DNA of 64,000 bases, taken from Sphingobacteriaceae bacterium. Lineage in GTDB: Bacteria; Bacteroidota; Bacteroidia; B-17B0; Aurantibacillaceae. Shown piece by piece: positions 27,966-37,568 of the stretch (within the stretch, counting starts at the first letter, position 1; each line of letters opens with the position of its first letter). Made by a program: the position numbers and the translations under genes. Under the pieces are notes generated by a model. The model saw only the letters and a program-made list of their open reading frames with translations, ran no database searches and was not told where the DNA came from. The stretch spans positions 41,022 to 105,021 of the forward strand of contig CANKBS010000013.1 in assembly GCA_947480015.1 (NCBI GenBank), read 5' to 3'.

Positions 27966-28975
27966 TAAGGAATGGCTTTGAATAAGGTGAAACGCAAAAC
28001 AAATTCGAGTAATAATAAAATGGCCGCTGCCAGAGCCAGCGGTAAAAAATGTTCGGCTTTGTTGCTGAAACTTTTTTCGCTGATGATGGTCTTTTCCATT
28101 TTATCAATTTCTTCATAAATATTTTTTAAACTTTCGGTATTGGTGGCTCTGAAATATTTTCCGCCGGTCATGTCAGAAATATCGGTCATCACTTTTTCAT
28201 CAATTTCAACATCCACATAATCGTATTCGTATTCGCCCTGAGCATAAATAGCAACGGGTTGTAAGGCTTTTCCTTTTGAACCTACACCAACACAATAAAC
28301 ACGAATGCCAAATGTTTTAGCCAATTCGCCGGCTGTTAATGGGGAAATTTCGCCCACGTTATTTACACCATCACTGATTACTATAATAACACGACTTTTT
28401 GCCGTACTTTCTTTAATGCGGGCAACCGAACTTGCCAGACCTAAACCAATGGCGGTACCTTGATCGAGTGAGCCGGCTTTAATTTGCGGGAACATGTTTT
28501 TTAAAACTTTATGGTCGGTTGTAAGCGGACACTGGGTAAAAGCTTCACCACCAAAAATAACCAAACCTATGCGATCGTTAGGACGTGCATCGATAAAATT
28601 GAGAATCACCTCTTTAGCCACTTCCATACGATTGGGTTTAAAATCTTTTGCGAGCATGGATAAAGAAACGTCCATACTGATTACAATATCGATGCCTTCG
28701 GTTTTCGTATCTTTCCAGCTGCTGCGCGATTGTGGGCGAGCCAATGCTGCAATGATAAGAGCAAGGGCGGCTAAGCGCAGAACAAATAAGCTGTGACGGA
28801 ATTTTGCCTTTGGCGAAGAAGAAATACCTTTAAACAAGGTGAAAGAAGAGAAATTTAATTCCCCTTCGTGTTTTTTTAATTTCCACACATACCAGAAAAT
28901 CATGAGTGGAAGCACCAACATTAACCAAAACCAGTGTTTTTCGGCAAACTGTATGTCGCTAAAATAACTTATCAT
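27965..28975 (-). CDS. batA: BatA von Willebrand factor A domain membrane protein
   Basis: A 336-aa inner-membrane VWA protein, a paralogue of the next gene. It has membrane segments at about 15-32 and 64-82, a VWA domain (about 95-285) with MIDAS residues in SMDVSLSMLAKDF and VISDGVNNVGE, and a C-terminal membrane segment (about 310-328). The start overlaps the upstream gene by 4 bp (ATGA). The conserved bat gene order (moxR, DUF58, membrane protein, batA, batB, batC, batD, batE) is the main support for the name. The AAA ATPase MoxR probably remodels the VWA proteins, possibly as a chaperone system of the envelope (family knowledge, mechanism not settled). Confidence 0.95.
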   Translation of the reverse strand: MISYFSDIQFAEKHWFWLMLVLPLMIFWYVWKLKKHEGELNFSSFTLFKGISSSPKAKFRHSLFVLRLAALALIIAALARPQSRSSWKDTKTEGIDIVISMDVSLSMLAKDFKPNRMEVAKEVILNFIDARPNDRIGLVIFGGEAFTQCPLTTDHKVLKNMFPQIKAGSLDQGTAIGLGLASSVARIKESTAKSRVIIVISDGVNNVGEISPLTAGELAKTFGIRVYCVGVGSKGKALQPVAIYAQGEYEYDYVDVEIDEKVMTDISDMTGGKYFRATNTESLKNIYEEIDKMEKTIISEKSFSNKAEHFLPLALAAAILLLLEFVLRFTLFKAIP

Positions 28976-29970
28976 ACTGCGGGAGGAGTATTAAGAGGTT
29001 CGTCAGGGAGGGTGGTTTCTTCTTCGCGTTTGGTTCCTTCTACAAAATCAAAAGCGTTTTGTAATGTAAAAGTGTGTTCAATTTCGATAGGAAACATTTT
29101 CGCGAACTTCACCAGATCACTAAGCATCAGTAATTGCTGTAATTTATCTTTACTCTCTTTATCCACCACTTGAGAACGGAAGGCCGTCATAATTTCGTCG
29201 GTCGTGCTTTCGAGTGCATTTACCTGATAGCGTTCTTCAATGTATTGACGAACGGTTTCGGAAATGGCCGAGTAATATTCTTTCACCTGACCTTCGGACC
29301 AGATGTGCTCATGTTTAATTTTGTTAAGCGATTCGAGCGCTGTTATGTGTGGAGGTATTTTCGGTTTTTCAGGTTCGATGATGACCTGTTTATTTTTATT
29401 TTTGTAATAAATGATGAGTAACACAATAATGATGATGGTTACAAGGATGCCGAGACCCCAATACAAATAATTGATATACCATTTCCAGTTAAATTTTTCT
29501 TCGAAGGGTGGCTTGATGTCTTTTAATTTTTTTGCCGAGGTATCGGTAGGCACCGTATGCACTTCAAGAAATAAGGGGTTGGTGAAAAGTACATGATTGG
29601 TATCGTTATCAATAATAAATTTAAAACCGGGAATGGCATAATAACCGCTGTCATAAACACTCACGGTTATTTGTTGGTGTTGGAAAATTTTAGTTGAATT
29701 TGATTTACTGGGTAAGGTCGTATCAATACTGCTCACTGAGACCACTTCCACTTTACCCGTAAGGGTATCGCCAATACTCGGCCATTGAATCTTTAAACCT
29801 TTTTGTTTGGCATTATAGGTTACATAAATATCTACTTTAGCCTGCTCACCAATGCGTATCTTTGATGTGTCCAACACCGCATCAACTGTGAGCTCCTGAG
29901 CAAAGGTGCTTTGCAGGTTAAGAACCAGTAAAAGGAAACATATGATCTTAAAGAATATAAATCTTGGCAT
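28972..29970 (-). CDS. bat-operon membrane protein with periplasmic beta-domain and DUF4381-like tail
   Basis: A 332-aa protein: signal peptide (1-24, ending STFAQ), BatD-like periplasmic beta-sandwich (about 25-150, with DTSKIRIGEQAKVDIYVTYN), one membrane segment (about 168-190, YWGLGILVTIIIIVLLIIYY) and a cytoplasmic helical domain (about 205-320). The helical part (WSEGQVKEYYSAISETVRQY, then RYQVNALESTTDEIMTAF) resembles the small DUF4381-type proteins found between DUF58 and batA in other bacteria. No symbol is settled for it. The frame overlaps batA by 4 bp and is 18 bp downstream of the DUF58 gene. Confidence 0.85.
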   Translation of the reverse strand: MPRFIFFKIICFLLLVLNLQSTFAQELTVDAVLDTSKIRIGEQAKVDIYVTYNAKQKGLKIQWPSIGDTLTGKVEVVSVSSIDTTLPSKSNSTKIFQHQQITVSVYDSGYYAIPGFKFIIDNDTNHVLFTNPLFLEVHTVPTDTSAKKLKDIKPPFEEKFNWKWYINYLYWGLGILVTIIIIVLLIIYYKNKNKQVIIEPEKPKIPPHITALESLNKIKHEHIWSEGQVKEYYSAISETVRQYIEERYQVNALESTTDEIMTAFRSQVVDKESKDKLQQLLMLSDLVKFAKMFPIEIEHTFTLQNAFDFVEGTKREEETTLPDEPLNTPPAV

Positions 29971-29988
29971 GAGGTTAGATCTGTATAC

Positions 29989-30855
29989 TTAGCGGTTCTT
30001 AAATAAATTCATAAGTGGTTTGATATAACTCTCGTGGGTCATAATTTTGGCGGCATCAATGCCACTGCGGTTAAAGGTGTCTTTCAAGTCATCTTCAAAT
30101 TTGAGGTGATTAACTTCGAATTTTTTGCGGAAAGATTTATCGCTGCTGTCTACCCATATAATTTTGCCGGTCTCGTTATCTTTTAATTTAATTAATCCAA
30201 CATCCGGTAATTCTGTTTCGTTTTTATCGGCTATACGCAAGGCAACCAGATCGTGCTTTTTGTTCGCGATCTTTAGGGCATCTTTGTAATTGGGTTCGGT
30301 TAAAAAATCGCTGATCAAAAACACGATGCTACGTTTCTTAATAATATTAGTAAGGTATTTTAAGGCGACTTCAATGTTTGTTTGTTTGTTTTCGGGTTTA
30401 AACTCAATTAGTTCGCGGATGATGCGAAGCACGTGTGTTTTACCTTTTTTAGGTGGAATGAATTTTTCGATCTTATCAGAAAAAAAGATCACGCCAATTT
30501 TATCGTTGTTTTGTGCAGCTGAGAAAGCTACAACAGCGCAGAGTTCGGTAATAAGTTCTTGTTTTAACTGATGATTGGTTCCAAACGCTCCCGATGCACT
30601 CACGTCAACCACCAGCACCACGCTTAATTCACGTTCTTCTTCAAAAACTTTTACAAAGGGGGTGCTAAAACGAGCGGTCACATTCCAATCAATGGAGCGG
30701 ATGTCATCGCCGGGGGTATATTCACGAACTTCAGAAAAAGCCATACCGCGCCCTTTAAAGGCAGAGTGGTATTCACCCGAAAAGATATGACTACTCAATC
30801 CCCGGGTTTTAATCTCAATTTTACGGACTTTTTTTAGAAGCTCTGAGGTTTCCAT
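29989..30855 (-). CDS. DUF58 domain-containing protein (VWA-like, MoxR partner)
   Basis: A 288-aa soluble protein of the DUF58 family. The family signature is clear: GRGMAFSEVREYTPGDDIRS followed by IDWNVTARFSTPFVKVFEEE and a VWA-like strand VVLVVDVSASGAFG. There are no membrane segments. It is regularly found between moxR and the bat genes and is thought to act with the MoxR ATPase. A 75-bp gap containing a hairpin separates it from moxR. Confidence 0.95.
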   Translation of the reverse strand: METSELLKKVRKIEIKTRGLSSHIFSGEYHSAFKGRGMAFSEVREYTPGDDIRSIDWNVTARFSTPFVKVFEEERELSVVLVVDVSASGAFGTNHQLKQELITELCAVVAFSAAQNNDKIGVIFFSDKIEKFIPPKKGKTHVLRIIRELIEFKPENKQTNIEVALKYLTNIIKKRSIVFLISDFLTEPNYKDALKIANKKHDLVALRIADKNETELPDVGLIKLKDNETGKIIWVDSSDKSFRKKFEVNHLKFEDDLKDTFNRSGIDAAKIMTHESYIKPLMNLFKNR

Positions 30856-30893
30856 TTTTTAGTTACTGGTTTAGTCTTCGGATTTTTTATGAC

Positions 30894-30914
30894 AGCTTGG
30901 CTTTAGCCTAAGCT
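30894..30914 (-). other. intercistronic hairpin between moxR and the DUF58 gene
   Basis: Arms AGCTTGGCT and AGCC-TA-AGCT (30894-30902 and 30905-30914) form a stem with a 2-nt bulge and minimal loop. On the minus strand it is followed by ATAAAAAATC rather than a T-run, so it is not a standard terminator. It may be an mRNA processing or stability element inside the bat operon. Confidence 0.35.
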
Positions 30915-30930
30915 TTCAATAAAACGGAGT

Positions 30931-31920
30931 CTAGGGTACTTCAACTGTATTAAGAATTTCGGTAACAATATGTTCGGAAGTAATGTTTTCAGCTTCTGCT
31001 TCGTAGGTTAAACCAACACGGTGACGCATCACATCCAGACATACCGCACGCACATCTTCCGGAATTACATAACCACGGCGTTTAATAAAGGCATAAGCCT
31101 TTGCCGCTAATGCAAGATTAATACTGGCACGCGGCGATCCACCATAAGAAATTAAACCTTCAAATTTTTGGAGTTTGTATTCTTTAGGAAAGCGTGATGC
31201 AAAAACAATGTCAACAATGTAACGTTCGATTTTTTCATCCATGTAAACGTCTTTCACAACGCTTCTGGCCTTTACGATGGCATCGGTACTTAAAATGGTA
31301 TTAGCCTGAGGCATGCCTTGTGGCTGGATATTAGAAATAATGATCTTACGTTCATCTTCTTTGCTTGGATACCCAATTACGATCTTCAGCATAAAACGAT
31401 CCATTTGCGCTTCCGGCAATGGATAAGTTCCTTCCTGTTCAACCGGATTTTGTGTAGCAAGTACTAAAAAAGGATTTGGTAATTTAAAGGTTTGTTCACC
31501 AATGGTCACTTGTTTTTCCTGCATGGCTTCGAGTAATGCCGATTGTACTTTTGCTGGAGCACGATTAATCTCATCTGCTAAAACGAAGTTAGCAAAGATA
31601 GGCCCTTTACGAATGGAGAAACTTTCCTGTTTCTGACTATAGATCTGTGTACCGATAACATCGGCAGGTAACAAATCGGGTGTAAACTGAATACGACTGA
31701 ATTGTCCATCCACACATTTGGCAAGCGTATTAATGGCTAAGGTCTTTGCTAAACCGGGTACTCCTTCAAGCAGAATGTGTCCGTTACTTAGCAAACCGAT
31801 TAAGAGGCGTTCTACCATAGTTTTCTGACCAATGATCACTTTATCCATCTCAACAGTCAGCATATCCACAAAGGCGCTTTCACGTTGAATACGTTCGTTA
31901 ATTTCTTTAATGTCTACCAT
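30931..31920 (-). CDS. moxR: MoxR-family AAA+ ATPase
   Basis: A 329-aa cytoplasmic AAA+ chaperone-type ATPase. Visible are Walker A (LEGVPGLAKT), Walker B (VLADEINRAPAK), the MoxR signature ALLEAMQEKQVTIGE, sensor region VLATQNPVEQEGTYPLPEAQ, the arginine finger region DRFMLKI and the C-terminal lid (GGSPRASINLALAAKA). It is the first gene of the bat operon, with a TATCTTTG promoter box upstream. MoxR proteins act on VWA-domain partners, which are encoded just downstream. Confidence 0.96.
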   Translation of the reverse strand: MVDIKEINERIQRESAFVDMLTVEMDKVIIGQKTMVERLLIGLLSNGHILLEGVPGLAKTLAINTLAKCVDGQFSRIQFTPDLLPADVIGTQIYSQKQESFSIRKGPIFANFVLADEINRAPAKVQSALLEAMQEKQVTIGEQTFKLPNPFLVLATQNPVEQEGTYPLPEAQMDRFMLKIVIGYPSKEDERKIIISNIQPQGMPQANTILSTDAIVKARSVVKDVYMDEKIERYIVDIVFASRFPKEYKLQKFEGLISYGGSPRASINLALAAKAYAFIKRRGYVIPEDVRAVCLDVMRHRVGLTYEAEAENITSEHIVTEILNTVEVP

Positions 31921-31945
31921 ACAATATTTTCCTTGAAATGTGTGC

Positions 31946-31953
31946 CAAAGATA
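31946..31953 (-). promoter_or_regulatory. candidate -7 box of the moxR-bat operon promoter
   Basis: The minus strand reads TATCTTTG, a full TAnnTTTG match, 26 bp upstream of the moxR ATG. No convincing TTG at the -33 position. Confidence 0.45.
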
Positions 31954-32056
31954 GTAATGGTGGGAGATTGCGGAAATTTAAGGGTAGTTAAAATTTGTTA
32001 AGGCTTGGGGGTTTCAGGTGCCATTAAATCATAAAAAAACGAAAGAATTATTTTGT

Positions 32057-33109
32057 TTAGCGTTCCTTTTTAAAGGTGCCTAACTTAAGTGTATTTTCAT
32101 TTACTTCAGCAAATAATTTTCTGTTTTTGTAAATGTCGATTGCGGCATACAAAGCGCTTTTGAACGATTGTTCGTTGGCAATATTTTTGCCTGCGATGTC
32201 GTAGGCAGTGCCATGGTCAGGACTTGTGCGTACCGCAGTTAAACCGGCTGTAAAATTTACACCGTCATTAAAGGCTATGGTTTTAAATGGAATTAAGCCC
32301 TGATCGTGGTACATGGCCAATACACCATCAAACTGACGATAGGTGCCATTACCAAAAAATCCATCGGCAGAGTAAGGACCATAGATGAGTGCATTTAATT
32401 TTGTTTTTTCAATCGCCGGTTTAATGATGTCTTTATCTTCATTACCTATTGCCCCGTTATCACCGGCATGCGGATTGAGACCGAGTACAGCAATTTTAGG
32501 TTTACGAATGCCAAAATCTTTTACGAGTGATTCGTACAGCTGTGTAATTTTTTTTGAAACACCATCAATGGTAAGTTTAGAAGCCACTTCGCTTAATGGT
32601 ATATGTCCGGTTACCAAGGCGACGCGGAGTCCCGATTCGGAGCACAGTAGCATTAGTGGTTCGCCGCCTAATTTTTCGCCCAGGTATTCGGTGTGACCAA
32701 CAAATTTAAAATGTTCGCTTTGAATATTTGTTTTATTTATGGGAGCAGTAACCAGCGCCTGAATATGTTGATCAACCAATGCTTGCGTTGCTTTTTCTAA
32801 GGAGAGGTAAGCGTATTTTCCGCCACTGTCGGTGGCTTTACCCATTTCGATATTGACTTCTTCTTCGTAACAGACAAACACATTTACTTTTTTGGTGTTG
32901 ATTTGCGTAAAATCACGAATGGGGTTAAAGCTAAATTCTTCCAACCCCAATACTTTTCTGTAATAAGAAACTGTTTTTTGAGAGCTGAATAGTATGGGGG
33001 TACAAACCTCTGAAATACCAGGTTCCATAAGGGTTTTCAGTACAACTTCCAATCCTATGCCATTAATATCTCCTTGGGTAATGCCAACAATTATTTTATT
33101 ATCAGTCAT
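32057..33109 (-). CDS. pdxA: 4-hydroxythreonine-4-phosphate dehydrogenase
   Basis: PdxA oxidises 4-phosphohydroxy-L-threonine with NAD(P)+ in the DXP-dependent vitamin B6 pathway; the product condenses with DXP through PdxJ. The 350-aa protein shows the family opening ITQGDINGIGLEVVLK and the metal-binding histidines in VGHTEYLGEKL, MYHDQGLIPFK and SPDHGTAYDIAGK, plus LNPHAGDNGAIGNED. Length is slightly over the usual 330. Only 2 bp separate its start from the amidohydrolase stop upstream, so it is probably the last gene of that unit. Confidence 0.96.
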   Translation of the reverse strand: MTDNKIIVGITQGDINGIGLEVVLKTLMEPGISEVCTPILFSSQKTVSYYRKVLGLEEFSFNPIRDFTQINTKKVNVFVCYEEEVNIEMGKATDSGGKYAYLSLEKATQALVDQHIQALVTAPINKTNIQSEHFKFVGHTEYLGEKLGGEPLMLLCSESGLRVALVTGHIPLSEVASKLTIDGVSKKITQLYESLVKDFGIRKPKIAVLGLNPHAGDNGAIGNEDKDIIKPAIEKTKLNALIYGPYSADGFFGNGTYRQFDGVLAMYHDQGLIPFKTIAFNDGVNFTAGLTAVRTSPDHGTAYDIAGKNIANEQSFKSALYAAIDIYKNRKLFAEVNENTLKLGTFKKER

Positions 33110-33111
33110 GA

Positions 33112-34401
33112 TTATTTAATTCCGTATTTAGTTTTGTATTTTGTATTGAGTTCGCTTTGCTGGTTTTTTAAATTCACTTTTTTACCGGCCAAGTATGCTA
33201 AGGTAATATTATTTGAGCGCATATCCAGTATATCCCCTTCGCTTATGACCAAGGAGGCGATCTTACCTTCTTCTATGCTTCCCACCAATTTATCGATGCC
33301 CAAAATTTCTGCTGCGTATAAGGTGATGGTACTTAAGGCCTGTTCTTTGCTTAAACCATAAGCAGCTGCGGCTCCGGCATTAAATGGTAAATTACGACTA
33401 TTCATGGCTTCCATATCGCCTTCCATTTGTAAACAAAATAAAATCGAATCGGCCTGCAACAATGCCGGCAAACGATACACTCGATCAACATCATCATCGG
33501 TATTATCGGGCAAATCGTTCACCCGGTTTAGCATCACGGGGATTTTATATTTTTTTAATTCAGCTGTAATGCGGTAAGCTTCTTTTCCACCTACAATAAC
33601 GGGTTTTTTAATTTTGTATTTCTGTGAAAAATTAATGGCTGCCAGAATATCTTTTGTTTTATCGGTATGCAGGTACAAATTGGCAGAACCGCTTAACACC
33701 GCGCGCATGGCTTCAAAGCGCAGATTTTTTTCTTTGTTATCAGGCGTATTACAATAGGCCTGAGCATCCGAAAAAAACTTGTTCAAATAATTCAATTCTT
33801 CTTGATATTTTTTGTTGGCACTCTTGGAGAGACCTTCTTCTTCTGTCCATTTATGGGTGGTCATTACCGGGAAATTAAGATGAACCCCATCGTCGGCCTT
33901 TAATACGGCGTCTTCCCAGTTCCAGCCTTCAAGAGCCATTACCGACGATTGACCGCTAATGAGTCCGCCGCGAGGTGTTGCTTGTGTGTATAACACACCG
34001 TTGGTTTTAACAGTAGGAATGATAAGGTTGTCGGTATTGTAGGCGATGAGCGCACGAACATGCGGATTGATGAAGCCCACTTCCGAAAAATCGCGGGTGG
34101 CTCGCACTGCTTCGGCGTCATGCAATCCAAGAACATTATCGGTATTAATAAGCGCCGGGTACATATGTTTGCCACTTAAATCAATCACTGTATCGAAGGA
34201 AGCATAACTTAACCGAATGCCTTTAATGTCGGATACGGTTTCGATCTTATCTTCCTTTATAACAACCAAGCTGCTTTCAATCACTTTTCCATTCCCAATA
34301 TGCGCGGTGGCATTGATAAGAGCAATGTGCTGATACTTTTTTTGTGAGAAGACAAGCTGCGTCAGTAACACTAAAACGATGGCGATATTTTTTTTATTCA
34401 T
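33112..34401 (-). CDS. exported amidohydrolase-like protein with degenerate metal site
   Basis: A 429-aa secreted protein (signal peptide 1-19, ending LVFSQ) with an amidohydrolase-superfamily fold: N-terminal beta-sandwich strand YQHIALINATAHIGNGKVIE, barrel region and the C-terminal LGIDKLVGSIEEGKIASLVISEG (split), typical of imidazolonepropionase-like enzymes. At the position of the first metal motif HxH the sequence is MYPALINTDNVLGLHD, so the first two histidine ligands are missing. Enzyme activity is therefore doubtful; it may be a partner subunit of the adjacent 1018-aa amidohydrolase, 12 bp upstream on the same strand. Confidence 0.88.
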   Translation of the reverse strand: MNKKNIAIVLVLLTQLVFSQKKYQHIALINATAHIGNGKVIESSLVVIKEDKIETVSDIKGIRLSYASFDTVIDLSGKHMYPALINTDNVLGLHDAEAVRATRDFSEVGFINPHVRALIAYNTDNLIIPTVKTNGVLYTQATPRGGLISGQSSVMALEGWNWEDAVLKADDGVHLNFPVMTTHKWTEEEGLSKSANKKYQEELNYLNKFFSDAQAYCNTPDNKEKNLRFEAMRAVLSGSANLYLHTDKTKDILAAINFSQKYKIKKPVIVGGKEAYRITAELKKYKIPVMLNRVNDLPDNTDDDVDRVYRLPALLQADSILFCLQMEGDMEAMNSRNLPFNAGAAAAYGLSKEQALSTITLYAAEILGIDKLVGSIEEGKIASLVISEGDILDMRSNNITLAYLAGKKVNLKNQQSELNTKYKTKYGIK

Positions 34402-34413
34402 TTTGTTATGAGT

Positions 34414-37400
34414 CTATCTAAGTCCGGTTTCTAATTCTGACACACCTTCCAGTGTATTACAATGATACAAACGTTGTTGTTTAGCCTGTGGTTTAACCAC
34501 CTTGCTTCCTTTTTGTTTTTCAGCCAATAATTTCGTGATGATGCGTGCACGCTCGGTCTTTACTGACTCACGCAATTTTGCATCTTCATCGCGGTCAAAA
34601 TAAATTTGTCCGTCGATGATCGTTTTATCCACTTTAGTATAGATGCTTAAGGGATTATCAGTCCAAAGCACCAGGTCGGCCACTTTACCCACCTTAATAC
34701 TTCCCACCTTATCATCGATGTGCAGCATTTTAGCAGGATTCAGTGTCACCATTTTTAGTGCTTCTACTTCCGTTAATCCGCCATACTTAATTGATTTAGC
34801 AGCCTCTTGATTTAAGCGACGGGCCATTTCGGCATCGTCGCTGTTAATAGCCGTGTTTACACCAACCCTGGTTAATATTGCTGCATTATAAGGAATGGCT
34901 TCCATCACTTCATTTTTATAAGCCCACCAATCGGCAAAGGTTGAAGCGTTCACACCATGCGTTTTCATTTTATCGGCCACTTTGTATCCTTCTAAAATAT
35001 GAGTAAAGGTGTTAACTTTAAATCCGAACGTATCTGCTACATGCATTAACATGTTGATCTCGCTTTGCACATAACTGTGGCAGGTGATAAAACGTTTTTT
35101 ATTTAAAATCTCGGCAAGTGCTTCCAGTTCAAGATCTCTTCTGAAAGTGGTTTTATTCTTTTCAGAATCTTTTATTTGTTTGTCGTATTCGCGGGCACGT
35201 GTAAAAAAATCAACATACACCTGCTCTACACCCATACGTGATTGCGGAAAACGAACCGAATTAAGATCGCCCCAATTACTTTGTTTTACATTTTCACCCA
35301 AGGCAAATTTTATAAACGGATCGGCCTTTTCGTATTTCATATCCTCGGCGTTTTGCCCCCATCGTAATTTAATGAGTACACTTTGGCCCCCAATGGGATT
35401 GGCCGAACCATGCAGTAATTGCGAAGTGGTAACACCACCTGAAAGCTGACGGTAAATATTAATATCTTCGGGATTGATTACATCACCCATGCGCACCTCG
35501 GCACTGCTGGCCTGAGCACCTTCATTCACCCCGGCTGTTAAAGCAATGTGACTATGTTCATCAATAATTCCAGGCGTTAGATGCTTACCTTTGGCATCGA
35601 TAATTTTTGCAAAGGCTGCTTTTGGAACGTCGATATTTGGCGCTATACGTACAATCTTACCATCTACCACATATACATCCTGATCCACAAGTACAGAATC
35701 GCCATTATTTGTCCACACTGTAGCATTCTTAATTAAGATTGCGGAGTAGCGGTTTTTAAATTTGCTCCAGGCATCTTTAAATAGTCCTTCTTCGGGAAGA
35801 GGTTCACCATAGGCCGTGAAAGGATAGATCACTTTTCCAAGATTAAGTTCCGCTTTTTTGGGAGCTGTAATTGTTTTACTTGCCGTGTCAGCCGCTGAAA
35901 CAAAATCGAGTTTAAAAGTAAACCAATCGCCCGATAAACTTTGGCCATTGCCTTGCACCTGTTTGGTTTCGGGGTTATAGCGGCCGCTTGCTCTGAAAAC
36001 ATTTATAGAATCGAGTAAAAAATTAAAATTCATCATGTTATTGACAAAGGTATAACTCACGCTTTTTTTGGTGGTATCGATGAGCAATACTGCTTTGGGT
36101 TTTGCTGCGTCACCCGAAAATTTTAAGCGGTAAGTTTTATTAGGTAACTGTAAGGTGTAAGTCCCTCTAATGTCGGGCGATTCGAGATCGACATAGATAT
36201 TAGCTTCGCCGGCCACCCAGTTTTGAAGGATGGCGGATTCTTCTTCAAATACCGGTTTGTTAGTGATAAAAAAATTGGCTAAATACCCTTTTTTAAGCGC
36301 TCCAATTTTATCAGAGGCATTGATAAAAGCAGCGGGGTTTGTGGTAAGAGCCATTAAAGCACCCTTTTCACTTAAACCATATTGTATGGCCTTGCGCACA
36401 TTTTTAAGGAAGGAATTTTTGTCCTTTAGATCGGCAGCCGTTAAACAAAAAACCACTTTATTTTTTTCGAGGAAAGCGGCATTGGCCGGAGCCAGTTCCC
36501 AATGTTTTAATTCGGCTAAACTAATGGCTTGTGCATCGTAGGGATCTTCCACGTCGTAAGCTTCCGGAAAATTAACCGGGATGATGTATTTTAGCCCACT
36601 TGCCTGAATGTCGCTAATGCGCTGGTATTCATTGCCACCACCTTTAATAATGTATTTCACATTAAACTCTGCTCCAACTTTAGCTGCGCGCAAATCGTTG
36701 AATTTATCGTTCGCTTCAAACACTGAAGGCAGACTTTGTAATTTATTAAATTCATCCAGACTGATATTAAACTCTGTTTTGTTTTTAGTTTGCGCGTACC
36801 ATTGCGCATCGTAATAAGTCTGGCGCAGGAGGGCAATACCACCGGTTAACGAACTTGGATAATCTTGTGTTGAAGAACCTTTGCTAAAAGAATAAAAAGC
36901 TGCGGCTTTATCAATGATTACACTTTCGTTTTCTTTGTTTGTATTTAAATTTACGAATACACCTGATCCTCTCACAATGCCGTCCTTAGTGCAAGAAAGG
37001 ACGGCACCAAATCCCGATTTTTTTAATTCTTCCGCTTTCTCGCTTGAATGCGTAAACAGTTTATAGGATTCCACATTTGAGCGAATGGCCTGATTCCAGC
37101 CATAGGCGCCTTTTTGCGAGGATTCCATTTGCGGACCCGGGTATGGTTTGCGTTCGGATTTATAAGTTGGCAAACCATAATCGCTATAGATGTCGATAAA
37201 GGAAGGGTAGATGAATTTTCCTTTGAGATCGCTAATCACCGCATTTTTAGGGGTCTCGATTTTTTCAGCGGCTGCCAGAACTTTACCATCTTGAATGAGC
37301 AAGGTGCCATTTTTTATGACAGTTTCATGATCCACAAAAATGGTAGCATTAATAAAGGCATAAATACTATGCGGATTAAATGGGGCCCCATTGGTAGGAA

Positions 37401-37470
37401 AAGTAGTTTGAGCGAAGAATCCACCCGGAATTACAAAACACAGAAGCGCGATTAGAAGTGATTTTTTCAT
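34414..37470 (-). CDS. exported double-domain amidohydrolase, active site only in the C-terminal domain
   Basis: A 1018-aa secreted protein (signal peptide ending GGFFAQ, residue 21) with two amidohydrolase domains. The N-terminal one (about 35-430) has YPSFIDIYSDYG where HxH is expected and so looks inactive. It is followed by a beta-rich linker (about 440-560, FKFSGDAAKP-like strands). The C-terminal domain (about 580-985) has the complete set: His639/His641 (IDEHSHIALTAG), His in RFITCHSYVQSE, His in TFTHILEGYKVAD and Asp in INSDDAEMARR. It resembles imidazolonepropionase-like and cyclic-imide or dipeptide hydrolases; the substrate is unknown. It forms a unit with the next amidohydrolase-like gene and pdxA. 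Confidence 0.9.
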   Translation of the reverse strand: MKKSLLIALLCFVIPGGFFAQTTFPTNGAPFNPHSIYAFINATIFVDHETVIKNGTLLIQDGKVLAAAEKIETPKNAVISDLKGKFIYPSFIDIYSDYGLPTYKSERKPYPGPQMESSQKGAYGWNQAIRSNVESYKLFTHSSEKAEELKKSGFGAVLSCTKDGIVRGSGVFVNLNTNKENESVIIDKAAAFYSFSKGSSTQDYPSSLTGGIALLRQTYYDAQWYAQTKNKTEFNISLDEFNKLQSLPSVFEANDKFNDLRAAKVGAEFNVKYIIKGGGNEYQRISDIQASGLKYIIPVNFPEAYDVEDPYDAQAISLAELKHWELAPANAAFLEKNKVVFCLTAADLKDKNSFLKNVRKAIQYGLSEKGALMALTTNPAAFINASDKIGALKKGYLANFFITNKPVFEEESAILQNWVAGEANIYVDLESPDIRGTYTLQLPNKTYRLKFSGDAAKPKAVLLIDTTKKSVSYTFVNNMMNFNFLLDSINVFRASGRYNPETKQVQGNGQSLSGDWFTFKLDFVSAADTASKTITAPKKAELNLGKVIYPFTAYGEPLPEEGLFKDAWSKFKNRYSAILIKNATVWTNNGDSVLVDQDVYVVDGKIVRIAPNIDVPKAAFAKIIDAKGKHLTPGIIDEHSHIALTAGVNEGAQASSAEVRMGDVINPEDINIYRQLSGGVTTSQLLHGSANPIGGQSVLIKLRWGQNAEDMKYEKADPFIKFALGENVKQSNWGDLNSVRFPQSRMGVEQVYVDFFTRAREYDKQIKDSEKNKTTFRRDLELEALAEILNKKRFITCHSYVQSEINMLMHVADTFGFKVNTFTHILEGYKVADKMKTHGVNASTFADWWAYKNEVMEAIPYNAAILTRVGVNTAINSDDAEMARRLNQEAAKSIKYGGLTEVEALKMVTLNPAKMLHIDDKVGSIKVGKVADLVLWTDNPLSIYTKVDKTIIDGQIYFDRDEDAKLRESVKTERARIITKLLAEKQKGSKVVKPQAKQQRLYHCNTLEGVSELETGLR

Positions 37471-37568
37471 GAACCACCAAAATTAATCAGATTTGCTAAA
37501 TTAACTAATTCTAAATAGGTTTTTATTGTGGCTATATATTGTTAATTTTACCCTTAAAAAACAAATCT

